DNA of 64,000 bases from Kribbella amoyensis (GTDB lineage: Bacteria > Actinomycetota > Actinomycetes > Propionibacteriales > Kribbellaceae), in assembly GCF_007828865.1 (NCBI RefSeq), contig NZ_VIVK01000001.1, positions 3,968,001 through 4,032,000 on the forward strand. Direction: 5' to 3'. Both the position numbers and the translations under genes were made by a program. The notes beneath the pieces were generated by a model, which saw only the letters and a program-made list of their open reading frames with translations, searched no databases and was not told the origin of the DNA. This document shows positions 17,555-24,942 of this stretch, piece by piece (positions within the stretch are counted from its first letter, which is position 1; every line of letters begins with the position of its first letter).

Positions 17555-17878
17555 TCACTGGAACGGGCGGAGTTCGATCTTCCGGTCGCAGACCTTGGAG
17601 GCTTCGGTGGCGAGGTCGCGGGCGAGTTCCAGGGTGGGGACCTCCCAGACCCAGACGCCGGCCAGGTACTCCTTCGACTCGACGAACGGGCCGTCGCTGA
17701 AGATCGCGTGCTCGCCTCGGTTGTCGATCACCGTCGCTTCTGTCGTGTCGGCGAGGCCGCCGGCGAAGACCCAGTAGCCGTCGGCGATCAGCCGCTCGTT
17801 GAAGGTGCTGATAGCCGGCATCCGGTCTGTGCTGCCGGGGTTGACCTTGTCGTCGATCACGGAAACCAGGAACTTCAT
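17555..17878 (-). CDS. YCII-related / DGPF-domain protein
   Basis: A 107-residue protein with the YCII-related ferredoxin-like fold: MKFLVSVIDDK at the start, FNERLIADGYWVFAGGL, the DGPFVESKEYLAGVWVWEVP motif that names the DGPF family, and a final helix LARDLATEASKVC. Such proteins are often encoded beside ECF sigma factors; here the neighbour is a small ORF. Biochemical role unknown. Confidence 0.88.
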   Translation of the reverse strand: MKFLVSVIDDKVNPGSTDRMPAISTFNERLIADGYWVFAGGLADTTEATVIDNRGEHAIFSDGPFVESKEYLAGVWVWEVPTLELARDLATEASKVCDRKIELRPFQ

Positions 17879-17915
17879 CCGCCCATCATCTCCTCTGGTG
17901 TCGGGACAGCGTCGC

Positions 17916-18077
17916 TCAGGCCGTCGCGTACTGCGGGCGCCCGGCCGGCCGACAGACCTGGATCGCCACGCCCTTCGAGTCGCCCCGGGACTCGACCACG
18001 TCGAGCGCGTGGTCCGGCGCCGGGCCCCAAGAACGGGCGAACGACTCGCACGTCTGAGTCATGGTCGTCAGCTTCAT
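17916..18077 (-). CDS. small hypothetical protein (53 aa)
   Basis: A 53-codon frame from ATG (18077) with GAGGAA 8 nt upstream, ending 37 nt before the YCII start and in the same direction. The product begins MKLTTMTQTCESFARSWG and ends RPAGRPQYATA, without recognisable domains. The ribosome-binding site and the actinobacterial codon bias argue for translation. Alternatively it is a spurious frame in a leader. Confidence 0.4.
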   Translation of the reverse strand: MKLTTMTQTCESFARSWGPAPDHALDVVESRGDSKGVAIQVCRPAGRPQYATA

Positions 18078-18213
18078 GATCGCGGTTCCTCGCCTCGGCG
18101 CCGCCCCTCATCGGCGGCCTCACCCCAGCTACGAACCCAACCACCCCGATCCGACACCGCGCCCCGGACATCGCGAGACAATTCTGCTTCGTCGATCGCT
18201 GGAGGTCTTCGCT

Positions 18214-18840
18214 ATGCCCAACCGCTTCGTCGTGCTGGATGCGATGGGTGTGCTCTACCGGCACAGCAATGTCGTGCGCAACGTCCTGATCCCCTACCTG
18301 CGAGACCACCGCTGCCCGAGCACCGAGGCGGAAATCCGTGCTGCGTACCGCCGCTGCACGCTCGGCGAGATCTCGACCGGCGAACTCTGGTCGCTGCTGG
18401 GCGTACCAGGAACCGCAAACGACGCCGACTACTGCCAGCGGCACGAGCTGACGCCAGGCGTTCCGCAGCTTCTGAGCAGCCTCCGATCCGCCGGGATCAC
18501 CGCCCTGGTGCTGACCAACGACGCCGCGCCGTGGTCTGAGCTACTGCGTCACCGGTTCGACCTCGACGCCGAGGTCGAACGGTGGTTCGTGAGCTCGGAG
18601 ATCGGCGCTCGCAAGCCGGACCCGGCCGCGTACAAGGCCGTGCTGAGCCACTCCGGCCTCGACCCTGCACAGTCGGTGTTCGTCGACGACCGCCCCACCA
18701 ACCTGGTCGCCGCACAAGCCGCCGGCTTCGAGCCCGTTCTGTTTCACAGTGAAGACACCGACGCGCACCCTGAGACCGACTTCGCGCCGACAGCCGTCCA
18801 CACCATGCGTGAACTGTCCGATTTCCTGACCACGGTGTGA
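18214..18840 (+). CDS. HAD-superfamily hydrolase
   Basis: A 208-residue phosphatase-like protein. Motif I is VLDAMGVLY, where the nucleophile Asp is present but the second Asp of DxD is replaced by Met; motif II threonine is in LVLTNDA, motif III lysine in GARKPDPAAY, motif IV acidic pair in VFVDDRPTNL. Loss of the second Asp suggests it may not be a classical phosphatase; epoxide-hydrolase and dehalogenase relatives show such changes. ATG at 18214 is preceded by GGAGG with 8-nt spacing. Confidence 0.85.
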   Translation: MPNRFVVLDAMGVLYRHSNVVRNVLIPYLRDHRCPSTEAEIRAAYRRCTLGEISTGELWSLLGVPGTANDADYCQRHELTPGVPQLLSSLRSAGITALVLTNDAAPWSELLRHRFDLDAEVERWFVSSEIGARKPDPAAYKAVLSHSGLDPAQSVFVDDRPTNLVAAQAAGFEPVLFHSEDTDAHPETDFAPTAVHTMRELSDFLTTV

Positions 18841-18946
18841 GCCGAGCGGGTGGCCCATCGAAACCGCCTCGGAGTGGCCCAGTGATGGCGGGCCTCGGCT
18901 GCCTACGGTCGAGGTGAACCAGCAACGACTACTGGAAGAGACTTTC

Positions 18947-19855
18947 ATGCGTGCCGTCACTGTCCGGGACCGCGAGGCCGACGACTACGGGCTGTCCTTG
19001 ACCGAGCTGCCCTACCCCCACGCCGCCGAGAACGACGTCATCGTGCAGGTCCATGCCGCCGGCTTCGTCCGAGACGAGCCGGCCTGGCCCGGGACCTGGA
19101 CGGACCGCGCCGGCCGCGACCGTACGCCAAGCGTCCTCGGTCACGAGCTGTCCGGTGTGGTTGTCGAGCTCGGCTACGGCACCACCGGTCTTTCGGTCGG
19201 CCAGCGAGTGTTCGGGCTGACCGACTGGGCCCGCAACGGTTCGCTCGCCGAGTACACCGCCGTGGAGGCCCGCAACCTGGCTCCGCTGCCCGCTGACGTC
19301 GACCACCTCACCGCGGCGGCCCTGCCAATGCCCGGTCTGACAGCCTGGCAAGCGCTGTTCGACCACGCTCGCCTTCAAGCAGGCCAATCCGTCCTCGTCC
19401 ACGGCGTCGGCGGCTCCGTCGGCTCCGTCGCGGTACAACTGGCGCGCGAGACCGGAGCCCACATCATCGGCACCGGCCGGGCCTCCGACCGGGACCTCGC
19501 TGACACCCTGGGCGTCCACGAGTTCCTCGACCTGGACGGCGACCGCCTCGAGGACGCCGGTGAGGTCGACGTAGTGCTCGACGTGATCGGCGGCGCGATC
19601 CGCGACCGCTCCACCGCGCTGGTACGCCCCGGCGGCACCCTCGTCACTGTCGCCGACCCGCCGACAGTCCAACCCCGCGACGGCCGGGCGATCTTCTTCG
19701 TTGTCGAGCCCAACCGCGAACAAGCGGCGCTGCTGGCGGGTCGCCTCCGCGATGGACGGCTCACACCCCTCGTCACGGCCGTCCGCGAGCTGTCCGACTT
19801 CCCCGCCACCTTCGCAGAGCGCACCCGCGGCAGGACCATCATCAAGGTGAGATGA
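18947..19855 (+). CDS. quinone oxidoreductase-like MDR dehydrogenase
   Basis: A 302-residue medium-chain reductase: N-terminal GroES-like part (LSLTELPYPHAAENDVIVQVHAAGF, HELSGVVVELG) and a Rossmann part with the NADPH loop VHGVGGSVGSVAVQLA. There are no structural-zinc cysteines, as expected for quinone oxidoreductases. It probably reduces quinones or enones with NADPH. GGAAGAG precedes the ATG at a 6-nt spacing. The C-terminal end RTRGRTIIKVR is complete for the family. Confidence 0.9.
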   Translation: MRAVTVRDREADDYGLSLTELPYPHAAENDVIVQVHAAGFVRDEPAWPGTWTDRAGRDRTPSVLGHELSGVVVELGYGTTGLSVGQRVFGLTDWARNGSLAEYTAVEARNLAPLPADVDHLTAAALPMPGLTAWQALFDHARLQAGQSVLVHGVGGSVGSVAVQLARETGAHIIGTGRASDRDLADTLGVHEFLDLDGDRLEDAGEVDVVLDVIGGAIRDRSTALVRPGGTLVTVADPPTVQPRDGRAIFFVVEPNREQAALLAGRLRDGRLTPLVTAVRELSDFPATFAERTRGRTIIKVR

Positions 19856-19856
19856 C

Positions 19857-19899
19857 CTGGTTGGCCGGGCGCGTGGGATTCGATCTCCACGCAAACCAG
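19857..19899 (+). terminator. imperfect hairpin after MDR gene
   Basis: CTGGTT (19857) pairs with AACCAG (19894), and inside them GCGTGG (19871) pairs with CCACGC (19887), with an asymmetric internal loop. It begins 2 nt after the stop codon. Possible terminator; no T-run. Confidence 0.35.
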
Positions 19900-19934
19900 T
19901 CGCCAAGGGCTGGAGCCCGCCCTAGGTTGTAGAG

Positions 19935-20639
19935 GTGGCTCTACGACTTGAAGCAGTGGTCTTCGACGTGGCCGACGCGACCGCGGTGGCGGCCTTTTGG
20001 GCTGGGCTGCTCGATCGAGAAGTGCTCACGGAGCCCGGCGGTGCGTTGGTACCAGGTGACGAGGCGCAGGTCGGGCTCCGCTTCGTCACCTCCGACACCT
20101 CGCAGCTCGGCCCGCGACAGCTGCATCTGCACCTGACCAGCACCAGCCTTGAACACCAGCAGCGAACCGTCGAGAAGGCGCTGCGCCTGGGCGGCCGCCA
20201 CCTCGACGTGGGCCAAGCACCCGACGACAAGTTTGTTGTACTGGCCGACCCTGGCGGTAACGAGCTGTGTGTGATCGAGCCGGGCAACAAGTATCTGGCC
20301 GGCACCGGCTCCCTCGGCGAGGTCACTTGTGACGGATCACCGGACGTCGGCCGGTTCTGGCGCGACGCGCTGGACTGGCCGCTGGTGTTGGACGAGAACG
20401 GGCAGACCGCGGTTCAGTCGCCGCTCGGCGGTACCAAGATCTCCTGGGACTCGTGGGACGAACCGCCGGTCCAGCCCAAAACAGCAAGGAACCGGCAGCG
20501 CTTCGACCTGGTCACCGCGGACCCCGCCAGCGAGGCGGAACGACTGCTCTCACTCGGTGCGACCCGTCTCGCCGACCGGGCTGACCGCATCGAGATGGCC
20601 GACCCGGACAGGAACGAATTCGGCCTCCACCCAGCCTGA
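19935..20639 (+). CDS. double VOC-domain protein
   Basis: A 234-residue protein made of two glyoxalase/VOC modules. The first is ALRLEAVVFDVADATAVAAFWAGLL to VVLADPGGNELCVIEP; the second runs from GSLGEVTCDGSPDVGRFWRDALDW to EMADPDRNEFGLHPA. Single- and double-module proteins of this type are common in actinomycetes and usually lack defined substrates. Start is GTG at 19935. It stands alone, between hairpins. Confidence 0.87.
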   Translation: MALRLEAVVFDVADATAVAAFWAGLLDREVLTEPGGALVPGDEAQVGLRFVTSDTSQLGPRQLHLHLTSTSLEHQQRTVEKALRLGGRHLDVGQAPDDKFVVLADPGGNELCVIEPGNKYLAGTGSLGEVTCDGSPDVGRFWRDALDWPLVLDENGQTAVQSPLGGTKISWDSWDEPPVQPKTARNRQRFDLVTADPASEAERLLSLGATRLADRADRIEMADPDRNEFGLHPA

Positions 20640-20762
20640 GTCTCAACGCACCGACGCTCCAGTTCGCGCGCCCGTCAGGCTCCTCGTCGCCGGCCGGCCG
20701 GAAGCGGCGCGAGACGTCGCCCAAGACCTGATCGGCACCCGCAAGCTGCCCACCTGTGGGGC

Positions 20763-20803
20763 GGCCCCTGAGGACATTGGGGGGTGAGAATGCCTCAGGG
20801 GCC
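20763..20803. repeat. 11-bp hairpin of unknown role
   Basis: GGCCCCTGAGG at 20763-20773 and CCTCAGGGGCC at 20793-20803 form a perfect 11-bp inverted repeat around a 19-nt G-rich loop. It lies in the 213-nt gap between the convergent VOC and sigma genes, 23 nt from the next hairpin. It could terminate transcription from the left. The rest of the gap (20640-20762) shows nothing. Confidence 0.5.
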
Positions 20804-20825
20804 AACCCACCTCCTTGGTACCCAC

Positions 20826-20852
20826 CCGGTATGCGCTGTCAGCGCATACCGG
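20826..20852 (-). terminator. 12-bp hairpin abutting sigma-factor stop
   Basis: CCGGTATGCGCT and AGCGCATACCGG form a perfect 12-bp stem with a 3-nt loop, ending at the base before the stop codon of the minus-strand sigma gene. Strong structure; likely its transcription terminator. Confidence 0.65.
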
Positions 20853-21410
20853 TCAGACGGACAGGGCGTGCTGGAGCCGGGTCAGGATGGTGCGGAGAAG
20901 GCGGGAGACCTGCATCTGGCTGACGCCGATCTCGACGCCGATCTCGGTCTGGGTGCGATGGTCGACGAACCGGCGGTGCAGGATCAGCTTGTCGCGGTCC
21001 GGGAGGTCGTCGATCGCGGGGAGTAGTGAGTGGACCTGGTTGACCAGTTCGTAGGTGTCGGCCGGGTCGGCGACCTTCTCGCTCAGGCTCTGTCGATCGC
21101 TGTCGCGGTACGGCGGGACGTCCAGTGACGCGGGCTGGAAGCAGCCGCGGGCCTGCTCGGCTTCGTTGACGTCGGCAACGTCTACCGCGAGGGCGGTGGC
21201 GACCTCTTGCTGGGTCGGCCAGCGGTGGAGTTCTCCGGCGAGTTCGGGGGTGACAGCGTTGATCTCGGACTGGAGGTTCTGCATCCGTCGGGGCACCTTG
21301 ACCGCCCAGGCGTGGTCGCGGAAGTGATGGCGGATCCCGCCCCGGATGGTCGGCACCGCGTAGGAGCGGAAGTCGGAGTCGTCGGTCGGGAGGGGGGAGG
21401 TGGTCGGCAT
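20853..21410 (-). CDS. sigma-B/F-like protein lacking region 2
   Basis: A 185-residue protein of the group III (SigB/SigF) sigma type. Region 3 starts almost at the N-terminus (FRSYAVPTIRG..., HFRDHAWAVKVPRRMQ), then TPELAGELHRWPTQQEVATAL, and region 4 at the C-terminus (DRDKLILHRRFVDHRTQTEIGVEIGVSQMQVSRLL). Full-length relatives have about 250-280 residues; the ~80 residues of regions 1.2-2.3, which bind core RNA polymerase and recognise the -10 box, are absent. The in-frame sequence upstream of ATG (21410) has no region-2 similarity. It is either a decayed gene or a truncated modulator. GTGT-N15-GGGTAC lies upstream. Confidence 0.7.
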   Translation of the reverse strand: MPTTSPLPTDDSDFRSYAVPTIRGGIRHHFRDHAWAVKVPRRMQNLQSEINAVTPELAGELHRWPTQQEVATALAVDVADVNEAEQARGCFQPASLDVPPYRDSDRQSLSEKVADPADTYELVNQVHSLLPAIDDLPDRDKLILHRRFVDHRTQTEIGVEIGVSQMQVSRLLRTILTRLQHALSV

Positions 21411-21480
21411 CGGGGGGCGTCCTGCCTTCGAGCCCGGCGAAACGCGGCAATGGGTTCTACCTCGCCGGGACACGTTGCGG

Positions 21481-21505
21481 GTACCCGCTGTCAGCATTCG
21501 CACAC
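21481..21505 (-). promoter_or_regulatory. candidate sigma-B-type promoter for the truncated sigma gene
   Basis: On the minus strand GTGT, 15 nt, then GGGTAC match the Streptomyces sigma-B consensus GNNT-N14-16-GGGTAC/T. It lies about 70 nt upstream of the ATG at 21410, so a stress sigma factor may control this gene. Short motif, so chance occurrence is possible. Confidence 0.45.
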
Positions 21506-21590
21506 AGCCGCCGACAACGTGGAAGGAAGATGGGTGGCCCCGCGGCGTCCGGCCCTCACCTTCGTCGGTTCGAGCTGGGTACCGGGACCC

Positions 21591-21974
21591 ATGAGTTACG
21601 AGAACATCGAACCGGATCCTCGCCGGGATCACCCTCCGAACACCCATGTCAGACGGTGGGGTGCCGTCTATCTGTTGCTCATCCTGTTCCTCGGTTCGTG
21701 GCTCGGGCAGTTCTTCACCCAGCTGAGTGAGTTCAAGAGCGACCAGCAGGAGCACGGGCAGCCGTTCTCGCTGGGCGACTTCTGGCCGAACTTCTTCGCC
21801 AGCACGTTCGAGAACTGGCAGAGCGAGTGGCTGCAACTGGTCTTCCAGGCCATCCTGCTGCTCGGCGCCAAGCACTTCCTCTTCCGCGTCGAAGCCGAGG
21901 ACATGGAACGCCTCGAAGCCAAAGTCGACAAGATCAGTCAGCAGTTGCGGGAGCGTCCATTGGAGCGAACCTGA
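21591..21974 (+). CDS. DUF6766 family membrane protein
   Basis: A 127-residue protein with two hydrophobic helices (RWGAVYLLLILFLGSWLG and LQLVFQAILLLGAKHFLF) flanking the conserved DUF6766 block, which includes FENWQSEWLQL. A charged helix (ERLEAKVDKISQQLRER) ends it. Family members are small membrane proteins of unknown function, seen beside stress genes. GGGTAC lies 7 nt before the ATG and may be the -10 box of a leaderless transcript. The N-terminus is divergent from the truncated sigma gene. Confidence 0.8.
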   Translation: MSYENIEPDPRRDHPPNTHVRRWGAVYLLLILFLGSWLGQFFTQLSEFKSDQQEHGQPFSLGDFWPNFFASTFENWQSEWLQLVFQAILLLGAKHFLFRVEAEDMERLEAKVDKISQQLRERPLERT

Positions 21975-21999
21975 ACACCCACGACCGACGATGAAGCTG

Positions 22000-22300
22000 T
22001 ACGGGCTGGTCCCGCGCGAGGTCACCGCAGGCCGCCACCATGCCGCGGCGAAGGCCTGGTCCGCGTCGAAGTCGTAGCGCTCCATCAGTAGGCCCATCGC
22101 CTGGCCGACCGGTTTCCGGGCATGAACCGCCGTGGTCACGGCGTTTCGGGCGCCACCGATCGTGGGCCCAGAGATCGTCGTTCAGGACATGGACCGATAG
22201 CGGACCCTCACGGTCCAGTCCGGCCACCGCCGCCCGGCAGTGGTATCAGTCACCAGTTGATCGCTGGACGGCCTTCGACGGATGCCGCGCGGATGATCAA
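22000..22300 (-). pseudogene. GAF-ANTAR regulator remnant
   Basis: On the minus strand the frame through 22139 encodes RKPVGQAMGLLMERYDFDADQAF, a clear ANTAR helix pattern. The frame just upstream encodes DQLVTDTTAGRRWPDW...VRYRSMS followed by a stop, resembling the end of a GAF domain. The two halves are in different frames and no intact start-to-stop reading frame joins them. ANTAR domains act on RNA hairpins as antiterminators. This is the main content of the 370-nt gap 21975-22344. Confidence 0.55.
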
Positions 22301-22344
22301 CCGTCGCTACCGGAGGACCGGCGGGACCCAGGCCTGGGATCGGG

Positions 22345-23342
22345 TCAGGAACCGTCGTCGTCACGCGCGAGGCGCTCGCGCCGGTCCTGTTCTCGCTTGG
22401 AGTAGGCGGCGGCGCGGATCGCCTCGTCCGACTCCAGGCCCGATCCGAGGCCACCGCCGACGGTTGCGGCCGACGCGACGAACCAGGCCAGGACGAACAG
22501 GTCGCCGTGGCCGATCGGGACGTCGACGTAGCCGCCCATCACACCGGGGTCGAGGACGAAGTACGCCCATGCCAGGTTCACGACGTACAGGGCGGCATAA
22601 CAGATGACTACGCCGACCGTCAGGGTCAGCAGGGTCGAGGCGTTGTAGAGGCGCGATCTCTCCTTGGCCTGCGCGGAGTCGTCGTCGGGACGGTCCCACA
22701 GTTCGCCGTCGATCACCAGCCATCCGACGACGAGTGCTATCGAGGCGACGCTCGCGACGACCAGACGCCACCACGGCATCGAACCCGCGAGTAGCCAGAC
22801 CGTGGAGTTGACGGTGGCCACGGCCCCGGTGGCCAGCGCCGCCACGAGCGCGGACTCAGACCGGGGACCAGGAGCCACGGACGGTTGGCGAGCACCATCC
22901 CCAGGAGCAGCCGCCAGCGGCCCCGCAGACGCGGCAGGGCGACGCGGCGCTCCCCATCGGTTCCCGGGTCGGTCATCCCGTTGACCAGTGAGCGGACTGC
23001 CCTGCGGGCGCGGGCATGCATCCGGAGCCCGCCCAGTGCCGGCAGCGACAGCACCGCGGTTCGTTGTTGTGGATCGGTTTCCACGAGCAGATGCCGGCCC
23101 TCGCGGTCGTGGAGTGGGAGTTCGGTCAGGCCGACCACGAGGTCCCAGTGCTGTTCGCGGGCTTGGTCCTGCAGCCGGCCCACCGCGGTCTCGACATCCT
23201 CGGAGCCGGTGGTGAACGGCTCACTCACCACGGCGATGTCCCAGTTGTCCTTGCCGTCGAGCGGTCGCAGGTCGGTCATTCTCCGAGCGACCTCGGTCGG
23301 AGCGGCCGGATCTGCCACAAGCCCAACACGGATGGCGTTCAC
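22345..23342 (-). pseudogene. actinobacterial membrane protein broken by a frameshift
   Basis: Two overlapping frames together make one protein. The first, from GTG at 23342, encodes an N-terminal cytoplasmic part (MNAIRVGLVADPAAPTEVA, DLVVGLTELPLHD, LLVETD) ending LLGMVLANRPWLLVPGL. The second continues with SALVAALATGAVATVNSTVW and three further hydrophobic segments to the stop at 22345. The join lies at about 22856: an LxSAL context needs one extra base, so a one-base deletion (A on the coding strand) fits. It is either a real pseudogene or a sequencing error. Confidence 0.7.
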
Positions 23343-23471
23343 AGGTGTCGGGTACCCACCGCGGCCGCAACGTACCAGCCGCTCTCACCGTCCGGTGCAT
23401 CGGAGGGCACCGACCTGGACGCTTGTGCCTAGTGAGGTCGGGGCGTGCGCCGGGTGCTTCGCTGATGGGTT

Positions 23472-23571
23472 GGGACCACCCGCAAACACCCCAAATGGCA
23501 ACACCCGAACCCACAAATCGTGGGTTCGGGTGTTGCCTATGTCTTGAGACATACAAGGCGCGCCAGGCAGT
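23472..23571 (+). mobile_element. relict right end of an IS481-type element plus tRNA 3' tip copy
   Basis: About 80 bp aligns with the right end of the neighbouring IS (24842-24937): an AAACACCCCAAA-like tract, a perfect 15-bp hairpin (AACACCCGAACCCAC / GTGGGTTCGGGTGTT, loop AAATC), and the terminal repeat 23532-23551. It is followed by 17 bp (23555-23571) identical to 24938-24954, of which the last 12 belong to the 3' end of tRNA-Arg. No matching transposase remains to its left. The rest of the gap 23343-23667 is unremarkable. Confidence 0.65.
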
Positions 23572-23577
23572 GTTGTG

Positions 23578-23642
23578 GTTCAGGACATAGGCGACAGATG
23601 TCTCAAGACATAGGCGACACGTGTCTCGGGTGATCGGCGACA
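23578..23642 (+). repeat. triplicated transposase-binding repeat at IS left end
   Basis: Three ~20-bp direct repeats with consensus GTCTCAAGACATAGGCGACA, phased by about two helical turns. The middle copy is identical to the right-end repeat; the outer two differ at several positions. Positions are accurate to a base or two. Confidence 0.65.
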
Positions 23643-23667
23643 GGTGTGGTGGGCTGGATGCTCGGGC

Positions 23668-24906
23668 ATGTCGAAGGCTCGGTTGGTCATCACCGCCTTG
23701 TTCGTGGAGGGTCAGACCGCGGCCGATGTCGCCGCGAGGTACGGGGTGCATCGGGCCTGGGTCTACAAGCTGAAGGCCAGGTATCTGGCCGAGGGCGAGG
23801 CGGCGTTCGTGCCGCGGTCACGGCGTCCGAAGACGTCGCCGCGGGCCACGCCGGCGGCGACGGTGGAGCTGGTACTCGCGCTGCGCAAACAGCTGGCCGA
23901 GCAGGGGCTGGATGCGGGCGCGGACACGATCGGCTGGCATCTTGAGCACCACCACGCCACCGCGCTGTCGCGGGCCACGATCCACCGCATCCTGACCCGC
24001 GCGGGCGCCGTCGTACCGGACCCGGGCAAGCGGCCGAGGTCGTCGTACCTGCGGTTCGCCGCCGACCAGCCCAACGAGTGCTGGCAGTCCGACTTCACCC
24101 ACTACCGCCTCACCCGCCCCGACGATTCCCCCGGGCCCGACGTGGAGGTCATCAGCTGGCTCGACGACCACTCCCGCTACGCCCTGTCAGTCACCGCGCA
24201 TCCGCGGATCACCGGCCAGATCGTGCTGAGCAGCTTCCGCGAAACCGTTGCGCAGTACGGGATCCCGGCCTCGACACTGACCGACAACGGCATGGTCTAC
24301 ACCACCCGCCTGTCCGGCGGGAAAGGCGGCCGCAACGGCCTCGAGACCGAACTCCGCCGCCTGAACATCACCCAGAAGAACTCCCGCCCGAACCACCCGA
24401 CCACCTGCGGGAAAGTGGAGCGGTTCCAGCAGACCCTGAAGAAGTGGCTGCGCGCCCAACCCGACCAGCCCACCACCGTCGCCGAACTTCAAGTGCTGCT
24501 CGACGCCTTCGTCCAGGCCTACAACCAGCGCAGGCCGCACCGGTCCCTGCCGCATCGAGCCACCCCGGCGACCGCCTATCACGCCCGGCCGAAAGCAACC
24601 CCGAGCATCGACCGGACCGGCGAGGTCCACTACCGGGTCCGCACCGACCGGGTCGACCACACCGGCGTGGTCACCCTGCGCCTGAACGGCCGGCTCCACC
24701 ACATAGGCATCGGGCGAACCCACGCCCGAACCCACGTCCTCCTGCTCGTCCAAGACCTCGACATCCGCGTCGTCGACGCCGCCACCGGCGAACTGCTGCG
24801 CGAACTCACCCTCGACCCCACCCGCGACTACCAACCCACCGGCAAGCCACCCGGACCGACCCCAAAACACCCCAAACAGACCAACAGCCGAACCCACGAA
24901 TCGTAG
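23668..24906 (+). CDS. IS481-family transposase
   Basis: A 412-residue DDE transposase. The N-terminal helix-turn-helix is GQTAADVAARYGVHRAWVYKLKARY split over helices. The integrase core contains the first Asp in CWQSDFTHYRL, the second in STLTDNGMVYT, and the Glu in CGKVERFQQTLKKWL. A beta-rich tail follows (VVTLRLNGRLHHIGIGRTH). All catalytic residues are present and the frame is intact, so the element may be active. ATG at 23668 starts the family-typical MSKARLVI. The stop codon TAG lies within the right-end hairpin. Confidence 0.92.
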   Translation: MSKARLVITALFVEGQTAADVAARYGVHRAWVYKLKARYLAEGEAAFVPRSRRPKTSPRATPAATVELVLALRKQLAEQGLDAGADTIGWHLEHHHATALSRATIHRILTRAGAVVPDPGKRPRSSYLRFAADQPNECWQSDFTHYRLTRPDDSPGPDVEVISWLDDHSRYALSVTAHPRITGQIVLSSFRETVAQYGIPASTLTDNGMVYTTRLSGGKGGRNGLETELRRLNITQKNSRPNHPTTCGKVERFQQTLKKWLRAQPDQPTTVAELQVLLDAFVQAYNQRRPHRSLPHRATPATAYHARPKATPSIDRTGEVHYRVRTDRVDHTGVVTLRLNGRLHHIGIGRTHARTHVLLLVQDLDIRVVDAATGELLRELTLDPTRDYQPTGKPPGPTPKHPKQTNSRTHES

Positions 24907-24915
24907 GTTCGGCTG
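24889..24915 (+). repeat. conserved hairpin at IS right end (overlaps transposase stop)
   Basis: GCCGAACCCAC / GTAGGTTCGGC around GAATC, with one mismatch. The relict copy at about 23502-23536 has the same hairpin in which the outer G-C pair is changed to C-G on both arms, a compensatory change. It may terminate transcription or block read-through. Confidence 0.6.
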
Positions 24916-24942
24916 TCGCCTATGTCTTGAGACATCACAAGG

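Larger units (their letters stand above)
23574..24938 (+). mobile_element. IS481-family insertion sequence
   Basis: A ~1.36-kb element with one transposase gene. The right end carries TGTCGCCTATGTCTTGAGAC (inverted, about 24914-24933). The left end carries three tandem direct copies of its complement, starting near 23578, 23601 and 23623, increasingly degenerate inward; spacing is about 22-23 bp. The outer ends (TGTGGTTCAGG... and ...CTTGAGACATCACA) give the imperfect terminal inverted repeats. I see no target-site duplication at these borders. Exact ends are +/- a few bp. Confidence 0.75.

Noticed and set aside
20853..22139. A 428-residue fusion of an ANTAR segment with the sigma factor
   Set aside because: The joining stretch is antisense to the DUF6766 gene and has no domain content. 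The open frame is a product of base composition.
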